DNA from: Maricaulis sp048269565
GTDB taxonomy: Bacteria > Pseudomonadota > Alphaproteobacteria > Caulobacterales > Maricaulaceae
Direction: 5' to 3'
Assembly (NCBI RefSeq): GCF_048269565.1
Contig: NZ_JBLXIK010000011.1
Coordinates: 1-45,441, forward strand
DNA: 45,441 nt
Both the position numbers and the translations under genes were made by a program. The notes beneath the pieces were generated by a model. That model was given only the letters and a program-made list of their open reading frames with translations, had not been told where the DNA came from and did no database searches. Below, piece by piece: positions 8,173-15,852 of this stretch; positions within the stretch are counted from its first letter, which is position 1; every line of letters starts with the position of its first letter.

Positions 8173-8757
8173 TCAAACGCCCGCAGTGCGCAACAGGGCG
8201 TCGATCTCGTCACGCTGCGCGGCAGTGGCCGGCGCGCCGCGCGGATAGAGCGGGGTGGGCCAGTCGCGGTCATTGATGCGATGCCCGTCCCAGCGCTCGG
8301 TGGATGCGATGAAATGCTGCGCCATTTCGCGGCCACCGGTTTCCAGGCAGCCCAGCAGGCAGGTGTCGATATAGGATTGCGGGATCGGGTGATCGCTGTC
8401 GGCATGCAGCTGTTCGCGATTGACCACGATCCAAAGCCGGGCGTCGCCGAGCTCAAGGGTGTCGGGGTTCAGCAGGCTCACGGTTTCCGGCGCCACCGGC
8501 ACGAAGTCATAGCCGCGCTCGCGATGCCGGATCTCATCAGTGACCCGGGTCGGCACCAGGGCGGCGCTGAGCACCGATGTCGATGCCGGCCGGACGCCGA
8601 GATAGGTGGCGGCTTCGTCGCCATAGCGCGTCGTCCAGCCGCGTTGCCAGCCGGCGGCCATCACCGGGATGATCGGCGCGTGCAGGCCGGAATAGGTCTG
8701 GCGGCTGTAGGCATTGAGCAGGCTGCCATAGCCGACGATGTATTCAGCAGTGTCCAT
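8173..8757 (-). CDS. Gamma-glutamylcyclotransferase-like protein
   Basis: A 194-residue protein with the GGCT-fold signature VGYGSLLN at about 7-14. That loop binds the gamma-glutamyl group in characterised cyclotransferases. The start at 8757 is chosen because longer frames run back through a terminator hairpin at 8778-8801 and begin with TTG at 8811. Activity on glutathione or gamma-glutamyl amino acids is suggested by fold only; the catalytic Glu cannot be placed with confidence. It ends 12 nt from the stop of the convergent PLP enzyme gene with no hairpin between. Confidence 0.65.
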   Translation of the reverse strand: MDTAEYIVGYGSLLNAYSRQTYSGLHAPIIPVMAAGWQRGWTTRYGDEAATYLGVRPASTSVLSAALVPTRVTDEIRHRERGYDFVPVAPETVSLLNPDTLELGDARLWIVVNREQLHADSDHPIPQSYIDTCLLGCLETGGREMAQHFIASTERWDGHRINDRDWPTPLYPRGAPATAAQRDEIDALLRTAGV

Positions 8758-8771
8758 GGGAGGGAGCATAA

Positions 8772-8801
8772 ACGGAAACGGCGCGGGATGTCCCGCGCCG
8801 T
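8772..8801 (-). terminator. Rho-independent terminator of the beta-repeat protein gene
   Basis: A perfect 11-bp inverted repeat, ACGGCGCGGGA (8778-8788) against TCCCGCGCCGT (8791-8801). On the minus strand the stem is followed by TTTCCGTTT. It sits 40 bp past the stop of the gene at 8841-9806 and before the start of the cyclotransferase-like gene, so these two minus-strand genes are probably separate units. Confidence 0.7.
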
Positions 8802-8840
8802 CCGTATTCAATCATGGCCTTCCGGCCGGTATGCCACCGC

Positions 8841-9806
8841 CTAGTTGCGGCGTGCCGTGGAACGGCTGGAATAGGAGGCTTGCGCCACCGGCATTTCCTC
8901 GGAATAGGTCTGATCGCCTGCAGGCATATCAGTCCCGTAGAGATAGGTGCTGGTGCCGGGAGCCGGCGGCTGGTTCGCCGCGACAGCCGGGATATTGCTG
9001 CTCATTGGCGGATTATGGCCAGGCAGATCGATATCGTCGCAATCCATCAGGCGCCATTCCCAGCGCTCTTCGGAACGCATGGTGTAGCGGGTCACCGAAC
9101 CGGTCTCGGCCGGAATGACATGGCTGTCGACCCGGGCGGGCTGGTCGACGACCTGGATGGAATAGGTGTCATAGCGCGGGTCGATCGGAATTTCCTCGAC
9201 GCTCGCGGCCTGGACCAGGACTTCGCGGGTGATCGTGGAGAATTCAGCCGGGTGGTTGATCTCGTTGATCTCGGCTGGCGTGACGATGACATTGCGGGTC
9301 ACGGTCTGATACTCGCCGGCTTCTTCGACCAGGCACCAGATTTCGCCGGTTTCCGAATCATAGCGGGTCATCGAGGCACCAGGCTCATAGCCGCGGCGCC
9401 AGACCTGGCGGGGCTCACGGACCATGATGGTCTCGGTCACCGTATCGTGCACGGCTGGACGCACAACATATTCCGAATAGGCCGGGCGAACCTGAACCGT
9501 TTCGGTGACGGTGTTATAGACCGGCTCATGGACGATGTAGCGCACACCGGCCTCACGCGAGACGTATTCGCGGACCTCGTCGCGCAAACGCGGCGGAGCC
9601 ACGTCATAACGCTCATAGGAATCCTGGGTGACCACCTGTTCCGTGAAGGCGTCGTATTGCGGTTCGATGCGCACTCGCGCATAGCACTCACCGCTCGTGG
9701 CGCTGGATGGCGGATCCGGCGGAAACCACTCGGCATCGCCCGCGAAGGCCGCCGACGAAGCCAGAATCGCCAGTGCGCTTCCGGTGATCAAAAACTTGCT
9801 TTGCAT
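8841..9806 (-). CDS. Exported beta-repeat protein, function unknown
   Basis: A 321-residue protein with a Sec signal peptide (MQSKFLITGS to SSAAFA, cleavage after about residue 22). The mature part is a row of about seven degenerate units of 22-30 residues built on the pattern (Y/F)-x-T-V-T-x-x-V-x-V-x-P-A. Clear copies start at VYNTVTETVQV (96), VHDTVTETIMV (119), EYQTVTRNVIV (165) and EFSTITREVLV (188). A distinct insert near 134-160 has VWRRGYEPG and ETGEIWCLVE. Cysteines occur at 41, 158 and 256. I recall similar exported proteins with the WKKG...TGEIMCLVE insert in other Proteobacteria, without known function. The C-terminus is low-complexity (Ser/Pro/Ala rich). It is probably a periplasmic or surface structural protein, but this is inference. 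Confidence 0.85.
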   Translation of the reverse strand: MQSKFLITGSALAILASSAAFAGDAEWFPPDPPSSATSGECYARVRIEPQYDAFTEQVVTQDSYERYDVAPPRLRDEVREYVSREAGVRYIVHEPVYNTVTETVQVRPAYSEYVVRPAVHDTVTETIMVREPRQVWRRGYEPGASMTRYDSETGEIWCLVEEAGEYQTVTRNVIVTPAEINEINHPAEFSTITREVLVQAASVEEIPIDPRYDTYSIQVVDQPARVDSHVIPAETGSVTRYTMRSEERWEWRLMDCDDIDLPGHNPPMSSNIPAVAANQPPAPGTSTYLYGTDMPAGDQTYSEEMPVAQASYSSRSTARRN

Positions 9807-9974
9807 GTTGCATCCCCCCTTCAGGACGACGCCCCGCGACGACCGCAGGGCACTCCAATTACCGGAGACGTTAACGCACTTCCTTGGTGGCGTTAAGGAA
9901 ATTTAAGCAATTATTTCAAGATTCACCGGGCAGGGGAATGTCCTGCCGGAGACTCGCCTTGGAAGGGGCGCCGG

Positions 9975-11231
9975 TCAGCCTCCCGCGACACTGCGCAGGA
10001 TCTGGCCGGTCAACCATGCGCCCCAAGTCCCGGTGATATAGCCGACGACTGCGAGCAGGACACCCACCGGTGCCAGCGACGGGTGGAAGGCCGAGGCGAC
10101 GACCGGGGCCGAGGCTGCGCCGCCGATATTGGCCTGGCTGCCCACCGCCAGGAAGAAGACCGGCGCCTTGATCAGGAATGCCATCAGGATCAGCAGGGTG
10201 GCATGGACGGCGATCCAGATCGCCCCGATCACGAAGAATTCCGGATTTCGGGCGATGGCGGTGATGTCCATATTCATGCCGATGGTGGCGACGAGAACAT
10301 AGATGAAGACCGAGCCGACCTTCATCGAGCCGGCGCCGCTCATCTTGCGGGCCGGGGAGAAGGACAGGCCGACCCCGATCGTGGTGGCAACGATAATCAA
10401 CCAGAAGAAACCGGAATGCAGGCTGTAGCGTTCCAGTTCCGGGTAGTGTTCCAGGAACCAGGGTGCGAGGAAATCGGATGCCAGATGGGCGATCGCGACG
10501 GCCCCGAAGCCGATCGCGGCGATATAGATCAGGTCGCGCAATTCTGGAATGCGCGCGTGTTCGGCTTCATAGGCCTCGGCCTTGACGCGCAGATGGTCAA
10601 CGGCGCGCGCATCGGCACCGAGGCGGCGGTCGATCGCGCTTGCCTGGCTGGCCGCGATCAGCAACAGCGCCATCCAGACATTGGCGACAATGACATCAAC
10701 CGCAATCCAGGCCGAGAAGATCTCGTCGCCGACATCGAAGATTTCGTACATCGCTGCCTGGTTGGCGCCGCCGCCGATCCAGCTGCCGGCCACGGTGGTC
10801 ATGCCGCGCCAGACGGCTTCCGGCCCGTCAACGCCGATCAGGTCGGGCAGGAAGGTGCTGGCGATCATCAGCGCAATTGGTCCGCCGATGATGACGCCGA
10901 GGGTTCCGGTCAGGAACATGATCAGGGCCTTGGGCCCGAGCCGCAGCGTGGCGGGCAGGTCGGCCGACATCGCCAGCAGGACCAGGGCGGCCGGCAGGAG
11001 ATAGCGCGAGGCCATGAAGTAGAGCCGCGACTGGTCCGGGTCGACGATGTTGAAAGTGTTCAGAAGCGAGGGCAGGAAATAGCACAGCAGGAGCGGCGGG
11101 AAGATCTGGTAGAAGCGCTTGAAGACCGGTCCGCCCGAAGTCGAGGTCCAGAAGACGACCCCCAGAATAACGGCCAGCAGGCCCAGGACGACGGCATCAT
11201 TGCTGATCAGCGGTGCGATTTCGGTTTCCAT
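9975..11231 (-). CDS. DUF819 (YjcL-like) family membrane protein
   Basis: A 418-residue polytopic membrane protein with about 11-12 hydrophobic segments. Family marks are the GSWIGGGANQAAM motif in the first half and the SQANIGGAASAPVVASAF motif in the second, which form an internal pseudo-repeat like those of transporters. The start at 11231 follows GGGGGAATGC; the longer frame upstream runs through a terminator hairpin. The family is uncharacterised, with distant likeness to sodium-coupled carriers. It lies downstream of the M13 peptidase genes but past a terminator, so a link to peptide use is only positional. Confidence 0.88.
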   Translation of the reverse strand: METEIAPLISNDAVVLGLLAVILGVVFWTSTSGGPVFKRFYQIFPPLLLCYFLPSLLNTFNIVDPDQSRLYFMASRYLLPAALVLLAMSADLPATLRLGPKALIMFLTGTLGVIIGGPIALMIASTFLPDLIGVDGPEAVWRGMTTVAGSWIGGGANQAAMYEIFDVGDEIFSAWIAVDVIVANVWMALLLIAASQASAIDRRLGADARAVDHLRVKAEAYEAEHARIPELRDLIYIAAIGFGAVAIAHLASDFLAPWFLEHYPELERYSLHSGFFWLIIVATTIGVGLSFSPARKMSGAGSMKVGSVFIYVLVATIGMNMDITAIARNPEFFVIGAIWIAVHATLLILMAFLIKAPVFFLAVGSQANIGGAASAPVVASAFHPSLAPVGVLLAVVGYITGTWGAWLTGQILRSVAGG

Positions 11232-11294
11232 GCATTCCCCCGTTTGAGGCGCCGATAAGACGGTGCCCCGGCGCACTTCGCAAGCCCCCAATGC

Positions 11295-11324
11295 AAAACG
11301 GCCCGGCGCAGGGCCGGGCCGTTT
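11295..11324 (-). terminator. Rho-independent terminator of the first M13 gene
   Basis: ACGGCCCGGC (11298-11307) pairs with GCCGGGCCGT (11313-11322) with flanking A/T pairs. On the minus strand the stem runs into TTTTGC. It lies 19 bp past the stop of the gene at 11343-13418. Confidence 0.85.
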
Positions 11325-11342
11325 CATCAACGCTCCGTGAGC

Positions 11343-13418
11343 CTACCAGACCGAGACGCGTTCCTCGGGCGGCAGGTAGAGCTCATTGTCTTCGGTGACA
11401 CCGAAGGCTTCGTACCAGACATCCATATTCCGCACGACGCCGTTGGTGCGATATTGCGACGGGCTGTGCGGATCGGTGGTCAGCCGCGAGACGAGGCTGT
11501 CCTCGGTGTAGAGGCGGCGCCACACCTGGGCCCATGCCATGAAGAAGCGCTGATCGCCGGTAAAGCCGTCAATCACCGGTGCTTCACCGCCATGTTCGTC
11601 GAGATACATGTGGTAGGCGCGATAGGCCATCGAGAGCCCGCCGATATCGCCGATATTCTCGCCCAGCGTCAGGCGGCCATTCACATGCATGCCTTCAACC
11701 GGAGAGAACTCTTCGTACTGGGCAACGATCTGGTCGGTACGGGCATCGAACTGCTCGCGCGAGAACTCCGTCCACCAGTTGCGCAGCAGGCCATCACCAT
11801 CGGACTGGCTGCCCTGGTCATCGAAGCCATGGCCCATTTCATGCCCGATCACGGCACCGATGCCGCCAAAATTGACCGCCGGGTCGGCATTGGGGTCGAA
11901 GAAGGGCCCCTGCAGGATGGCCGCCGGGAAGACGATCTCGTTCGCGGTCGAGGAATAATAGGCATTCACCGTTTGTGGCGACATGCCCCATTCCCAGTCG
12001 CGGATCGGCCCATTCAGACGGGCGCGGCTGTCGGCGCGGTACCAGGCCGAGATGCGTTCCGAATTGCCAAACAGGTCATCCGGGCGGATCTCGATCGAGG
12101 AAAAATCCGGCCACTGATCGGGATAGGCGATCTTCGGGGTGAATTTGGCGAGCTTGTCGAGCGCTTCGGCCCGGGTCTCGTCATCCATCCATTCCAGCGT
12201 CTCGATCCGCTCGCCCAGGGCGCGGCGCAGATAGGCGACGAGGTCTTCCATCTGGGCCTTGTTCTCGGCCGGGAAATGACGCTCGACATAGATGCGGCCA
12301 ATGGCCTGGCCGAGCGGTCGGTTGACATACTGGATCCCGCGGCGATCCCGGGCGCGCGGCTCGTCCGTGCCCGAAAGCGTGCGGCTCCAGAAGTCGAAGC
12401 TGCGCTCGTAGAATGCTTCGTCGAGCTCATTGCTGTTTGAGCTCATATAGTGAAGCATCAGATAGTCCTGCCACGTCTCCACCGGGATTTCCCCGAACAG
12501 GGCGGCGAGCGACTGGACCGCGGTATTCTGTGACACGACGACATGATCCTGGTCACCAAAGTCCAGCGCCGTCATGAAACGCGTCCAGTCAAAGCCGGGG
12601 GCGTAGGCTTCCAGCTCCGCGACGGTCATCGGATTATAACTGGCCACCCGGTTGCGGCTCTCGGCGCGGGTCCAGTGGATGTCGGCGATCGCGGTCTCCA
12701 GCTCGAGCACGGCCTGGGCCCGCTCGGCGCCGTTCTCTTCGCCGATCATGCCCAGCACGTCGGCCATGTAGTCGACATAGGCTGTGCGGTAGCCGGCGAA
12801 GCGTTCATCATCACGCAGATAATAGTCGCGATCCGGCATGCCCAGACCGGACTGGCGGATATAGACGACATAGGTGTCGGGGTTTCCGGCATCGCGGCCA
12901 ACACCGGCCCCGAACAGCGAGGCAAAGCCGCTGGCGCCGAACAGGTCGATGATGTCGTCATGGCTCTGCGCTGCGGCGATCCGGTCGAGGCCGGGCCGGG
13001 CCGGGCTGAGGCCGAGTTCATTGAGGCGGTCGGTATTCATGTAGCTGGCGTAGAGATCGCCGACCTGTTGCTCGACCGAGCCGGCCGGGTTCTCCGTCGC
13101 GGATACGTCGGCAATGATCGTGTCGATCCGCTCTTCCGCGCTCAGGGCGAGCTCGGAGAAGGAGCCGAAATTCGAGAAGCCGGGCGGGATCTCGGTGGTG
13201 TCGAGCCAGCCCTCATTCACGTAGCGGAAGAAGTCGTCGCCCGGGGCGACGGTCTCGCTTATGTGCCGGGTTTCGATACCCCAGTCGCCGAGGGCCGGCG
13301 TGGCCGTCTCGACGGCAGCGGTATTGACGTCAGCGGCGTCGTCGGCGGGCGGTTCCGCGGCTGGATTGCAGGCCGCGAGCAGGACGAGGCAGGCGCTGCC
13401 AAGAAGTAATTTTTTCAC
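11343..13418 (-). CDS. M13 family zinc metallopeptidase, lipoprotein (paralog 1)
   Basis: A 691-residue neprilysin/PepO-family endopeptidase. It begins at a GTG (with GGAGAC upstream) and opens with a lipoprotein signal (MKKLLLGSAC, lipobox LLAAC, Cys17), followed by a flexible Ala/Pro/Asp linker to about residue 45. The zinc site is HEMGH (His526, Glu527, His530) with the third ligand Glu587 in GENIGD; the substrate-backbone motif NAYY is at 486-489. The conserved C-terminus ends PPEERVSVW. It should be anchored in the envelope and cut short peptides. It is the last of three tandem paralogs on this strand and has its own terminator. Confidence 0.96.
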   Translation of the reverse strand: MKKLLLGSACLVLLAACNPAAEPPADDAADVNTAAVETATPALGDWGIETRHISETVAPGDDFFRYVNEGWLDTTEIPPGFSNFGSFSELALSAEERIDTIIADVSATENPAGSVEQQVGDLYASYMNTDRLNELGLSPARPGLDRIAAAQSHDDIIDLFGASGFASLFGAGVGRDAGNPDTYVVYIRQSGLGMPDRDYYLRDDERFAGYRTAYVDYMADVLGMIGEENGAERAQAVLELETAIADIHWTRAESRNRVASYNPMTVAELEAYAPGFDWTRFMTALDFGDQDHVVVSQNTAVQSLAALFGEIPVETWQDYLMLHYMSSNSNELDEAFYERSFDFWSRTLSGTDEPRARDRRGIQYVNRPLGQAIGRIYVERHFPAENKAQMEDLVAYLRRALGERIETLEWMDDETRAEALDKLAKFTPKIAYPDQWPDFSSIEIRPDDLFGNSERISAWYRADSRARLNGPIRDWEWGMSPQTVNAYYSSTANEIVFPAAILQGPFFDPNADPAVNFGGIGAVIGHEMGHGFDDQGSQSDGDGLLRNWWTEFSREQFDARTDQIVAQYEEFSPVEGMHVNGRLTLGENIGDIGGLSMAYRAYHMYLDEHGGEAPVIDGFTGDQRFFMAWAQVWRRLYTEDSLVSRLTTDPHSPSQYRTNGVVRNMDVWYEAFGVTEDNELYLPPEERVSVW

Positions 13419-13530
13419 GGGATATGTCTCCGTCTTGATCGAAATTGATTGGGGGCAAGACTAGGGCGCGATGGCCGGGACGCAAGTGCCGTGCGGGTAT
13501 TCAACCGGGGCGTCGCCGTCGCGTGGGCGC

Positions 13531-13562
13531 AAAAAAGGCGGTCCGGCATGGGCCGGACCGCC
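13531..13562 (-). terminator. Strong rho-independent terminator of the second M13 gene
   Basis: GGCGGTCCGGC pairs with GCCGGACCGCC around ATGG (stem 13537-13562), and the minus-strand transcript then reads TTTTTT (13531-13536). It lies 21 bp past the stop at 13583, which separates paralog 2 from paralog 1 transcriptionally. Confidence 0.92.
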
Positions 13563-13582
13563 TGGCTTGTCATCCGGTCCGC

Positions 13583-15688
13583 TTACCAGATCGAAACCCG
13601 CTCTTCCGGTGGCAGGTAGAGTTCATGGTCCTCGGTGATGCCGAAGGCGTCATACCAGGCGTCGATATTGCGCACGACGCCATTGACCCGGTATTGCGCC
13701 GGGCTGTGCGGGTCGGTGCGCAGACGCGAGACCAGGCTGTCCTCGGTCTGCTTGGAACGCCAGACCTGGGCCCAGGACATGAAGAAGCGTTGATCGCCGG
13801 TCAGGCCGTCGAGCACCGGGGCTTCACCGCCACCATGATCGGCAAGATAGGCATGGTAGGCCTGGTAGGCGATGGAGAGGCCGCCGAGATCGCCGATATT
13901 CTCGCCGAGCGTCAGCTGCCCATTCACATGCTCGCCCTCGATCGGGGAGAAGGCGTCATACTGGGCGACCAGCGCACCGGTCCGCTCCTGGAAGTGCTCG
14001 CGGGAGAAGTCAGTCCACCAGTTGCGCAGCACGCCATCGCCGTCCTGTTCAGCACCCTGATCGTCGAAGCCATGGCCCATTTCATGGCCGATGACACCGC
14101 CGATGGCGGCGAAATTGACTGCCGGGTCGGCAAAGGGATCGAAGAAGGGGGCCTGCAGGATGGCGGCCGGGAAGACGATCTCATTGCTGTCCGGATTGTA
14201 GTAGGCATTGACCGTCTGCGGGCTCATATACCACATCCAGTCACGCTTGGATTCGTTCAGCTGGGCGCGTTGATCGGCCCAGTTCCAGGCGCTGATCGCG
14301 CGGACATTGCCGATCAGGTCGTCGCCGCTGATCTCGATCGTCGAGTAGTCGCGCCAGACGTCCGGATAGCCGATCTTGGGCAGGAAGCTTTCCAGCTTGT
14401 CCTGGGCTTCGGCACGGGTGGCGTCATCCATCCATTCCAGTGTCGTGATGCGCGCTGCGAAGGCGGCCCGCAGATATTCGACCAGCTCTTCCATCTGCGC
14501 CTTGTATTCCGGCGGGAAGTGACGCTCCACATAGACTTGGCCGATGTTTTCACCAAAGCGCCCATTGACGAACTGGATCGCCCGCAGATCGCGTGGGCGC
14601 TGCTCGTCCACGCCGTTCAGGGTGCGGGAATAGAAATCAAAGCTCGCCTCGTCGAAGCGGGCCGGCAGCTGGCCGGTCTGGTTGTCGACGAAATGGAAGG
14701 CGAGATAGGAGGCCAGCACTTCGACCGGTGTCTCGGCAAACAGCTGGGCGCTGGCCTGGACGGCGGTGTCGGTGTTGACGACGACCTCATTGATATCGGC
14801 GATGCCGAGGGCTTCCAGGAAGGGCGCCCAATCGAAGCCCGGCGCATAGTCTTCCAGCTCGGCCAGGGTCATCAGATGGTAGTTCGGGACAGACTCGCGG
14901 GCCAGTTCGGCGGGCCACTGCACCTGGGCGAGGGCGGTCTCCAGTGCCATGATATCGGCGGCACGTCCCTCTGCATTGTCGACGCCGGCCATGGTCAGGA
15001 TATTGGCGATGTAGGCGACATAGGCGGCGCGATAGGCGACATAGCGTTCGCCCTCATCGAGATAATAATCCCGGTTCGGCAGGCCGAGCCCGCCTTGCGA
15101 GACATGGGTGAGATAGCGTTCCGGATTGCCGGAATCCTGGCTGACATAGATCCCGATCATCGAGTGGTGCACGGGCAGGCCGAACCAGCGGGCGATGTCG
15201 GCATGGGTGCTGGAGGCGAGCACGGCGTCGAGCTCCTCCTGGATCGGCGTCAGGCCGAGGGCCTCGATCCGGTCGGTGTCCATATAGCTGCGATAGAGAT
15301 CGCCGATCTGCTGCTCCGGTGTGCCGGCTGCGGACGTGGAGGCTGCGGCCTCAGCGATGATCTCATTCACGCGCTCTTCCGAGGTGAGATAGAGGTCAAG
15401 GAAGGCTCCGGAGGAGCGGAAACCGGCCGGGATTTCGGCGGTGTCGAGCCAGCCCTGATTGACATAGGTGAAGAAGTCGTCGCCCGGATTGACGGTTTCG
15501 CTGACATAACCGGTCTCGATACCCCATTCGCCCAGCGCCGCTTCGCCGGTGATCGCCGTCGTGTCCACGGCCGGTGTTTCCACAGCCGGTGTATCAACAG
15601 CTGCGGTGTCGACGGCAGGCGCCTCGGCGGCCGGGTTACAAGCGGCAAGCATGGCAAGGCAGGCACCGCTGAGCAGATACTTTTTCAT
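13583..15688 (-). CDS. M13 family zinc metallopeptidase, lipoprotein (paralog 2)
   Basis: A 701-residue paralog of the two flanking M13 genes. It has a lipoprotein signal (MKKYLLSGAC, lipobox MLAAC, Cys17), then a linker with a five-residue repeat (PAVDT, AAVDT, PAVET; residues 24-43) that likely holds the catalytic domain away from the membrane. The zinc motif is HEMGH (His535, Glu536, His539), the third ligand Glu596 (GENIGD), and NAYY lies near 495-498. The C-terminus is PPEERVSIW. The start follows AGGGAATTGAAGT. All catalytic residues are present, so it should be active; peptide preference is unknown. Confidence 0.96.
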   Translation of the reverse strand: MKKYLLSGACLAMLAACNPAAEAPAVDTAAVDTPAVETPAVDTTAITGEAALGEWGIETGYVSETVNPGDDFFTYVNQGWLDTAEIPAGFRSSGAFLDLYLTSEERVNEIIAEAAASTSAAGTPEQQIGDLYRSYMDTDRIEALGLTPIQEELDAVLASSTHADIARWFGLPVHHSMIGIYVSQDSGNPERYLTHVSQGGLGLPNRDYYLDEGERYVAYRAAYVAYIANILTMAGVDNAEGRAADIMALETALAQVQWPAELARESVPNYHLMTLAELEDYAPGFDWAPFLEALGIADINEVVVNTDTAVQASAQLFAETPVEVLASYLAFHFVDNQTGQLPARFDEASFDFYSRTLNGVDEQRPRDLRAIQFVNGRFGENIGQVYVERHFPPEYKAQMEELVEYLRAAFAARITTLEWMDDATRAEAQDKLESFLPKIGYPDVWRDYSTIEISGDDLIGNVRAISAWNWADQRAQLNESKRDWMWYMSPQTVNAYYNPDSNEIVFPAAILQAPFFDPFADPAVNFAAIGGVIGHEMGHGFDDQGAEQDGDGVLRNWWTDFSREHFQERTGALVAQYDAFSPIEGEHVNGQLTLGENIGDLGGLSIAYQAYHAYLADHGGGEAPVLDGLTGDQRFFMSWAQVWRSKQTEDSLVSRLRTDPHSPAQYRVNGVVRNIDAWYDAFGITEDHELYLPPEERVSIW
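15560..15619 (-). repeat. Degenerate 15-bp tandem repeat coding the M13 paralog 2 linker
   Basis: About four copies of a 15-bp unit encode PAVDT-type pentapeptides just after the lipobox. The repeat is absent from paralog 3 and only hinted at in paralog 1 (TAAVETATPA). Copy number is likely to vary between strains. Confidence 0.6.
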
Positions 15689-15788
15689 ACTTCAATTCCC
15701 TAAAAAATGGCGTTAACCGCCGATCCTAAAGGGCGCGTGGCAGGAAGCAACTGACGGTTCTGTTAAGTTTCACGCGGCGCATGATGGC

Positions 15789-15814
15789 AAAACGGCCCGG
15801 ATTGCTCCGGGCCG
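15789..15814 (-). terminator. Rho-independent terminator of the third M13 gene
   Basis: CGGCCCGGA (15793-15801) pairs with TCCGGGCCG (15806-15814) around TTGC; on the minus strand the stem is followed by TTTTGCC. It lies 39 bp past the stop of the gene at 15853-17928. Confidence 0.85.
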
Positions 15815-15852
15815 CTCTGTTGTGGGTCTGTCTGTGGTGCGCGTCGGGCGCC

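Noticed and set aside
9893..9906. CtrA-like site TTAA-N6-TTAA near the beta-repeat protein gene
   Set aside because: The CtrA consensus needs a 7-bp spacer; here it is 6, and such AT words are common in intergenic DNA.
13445..15703. A 752-codon frame antisense to M13 paralog 2
   Set aside because: Long antisense frames are expected in high-G+C coding DNA; the minus-strand frame holds complete M13 motifs.
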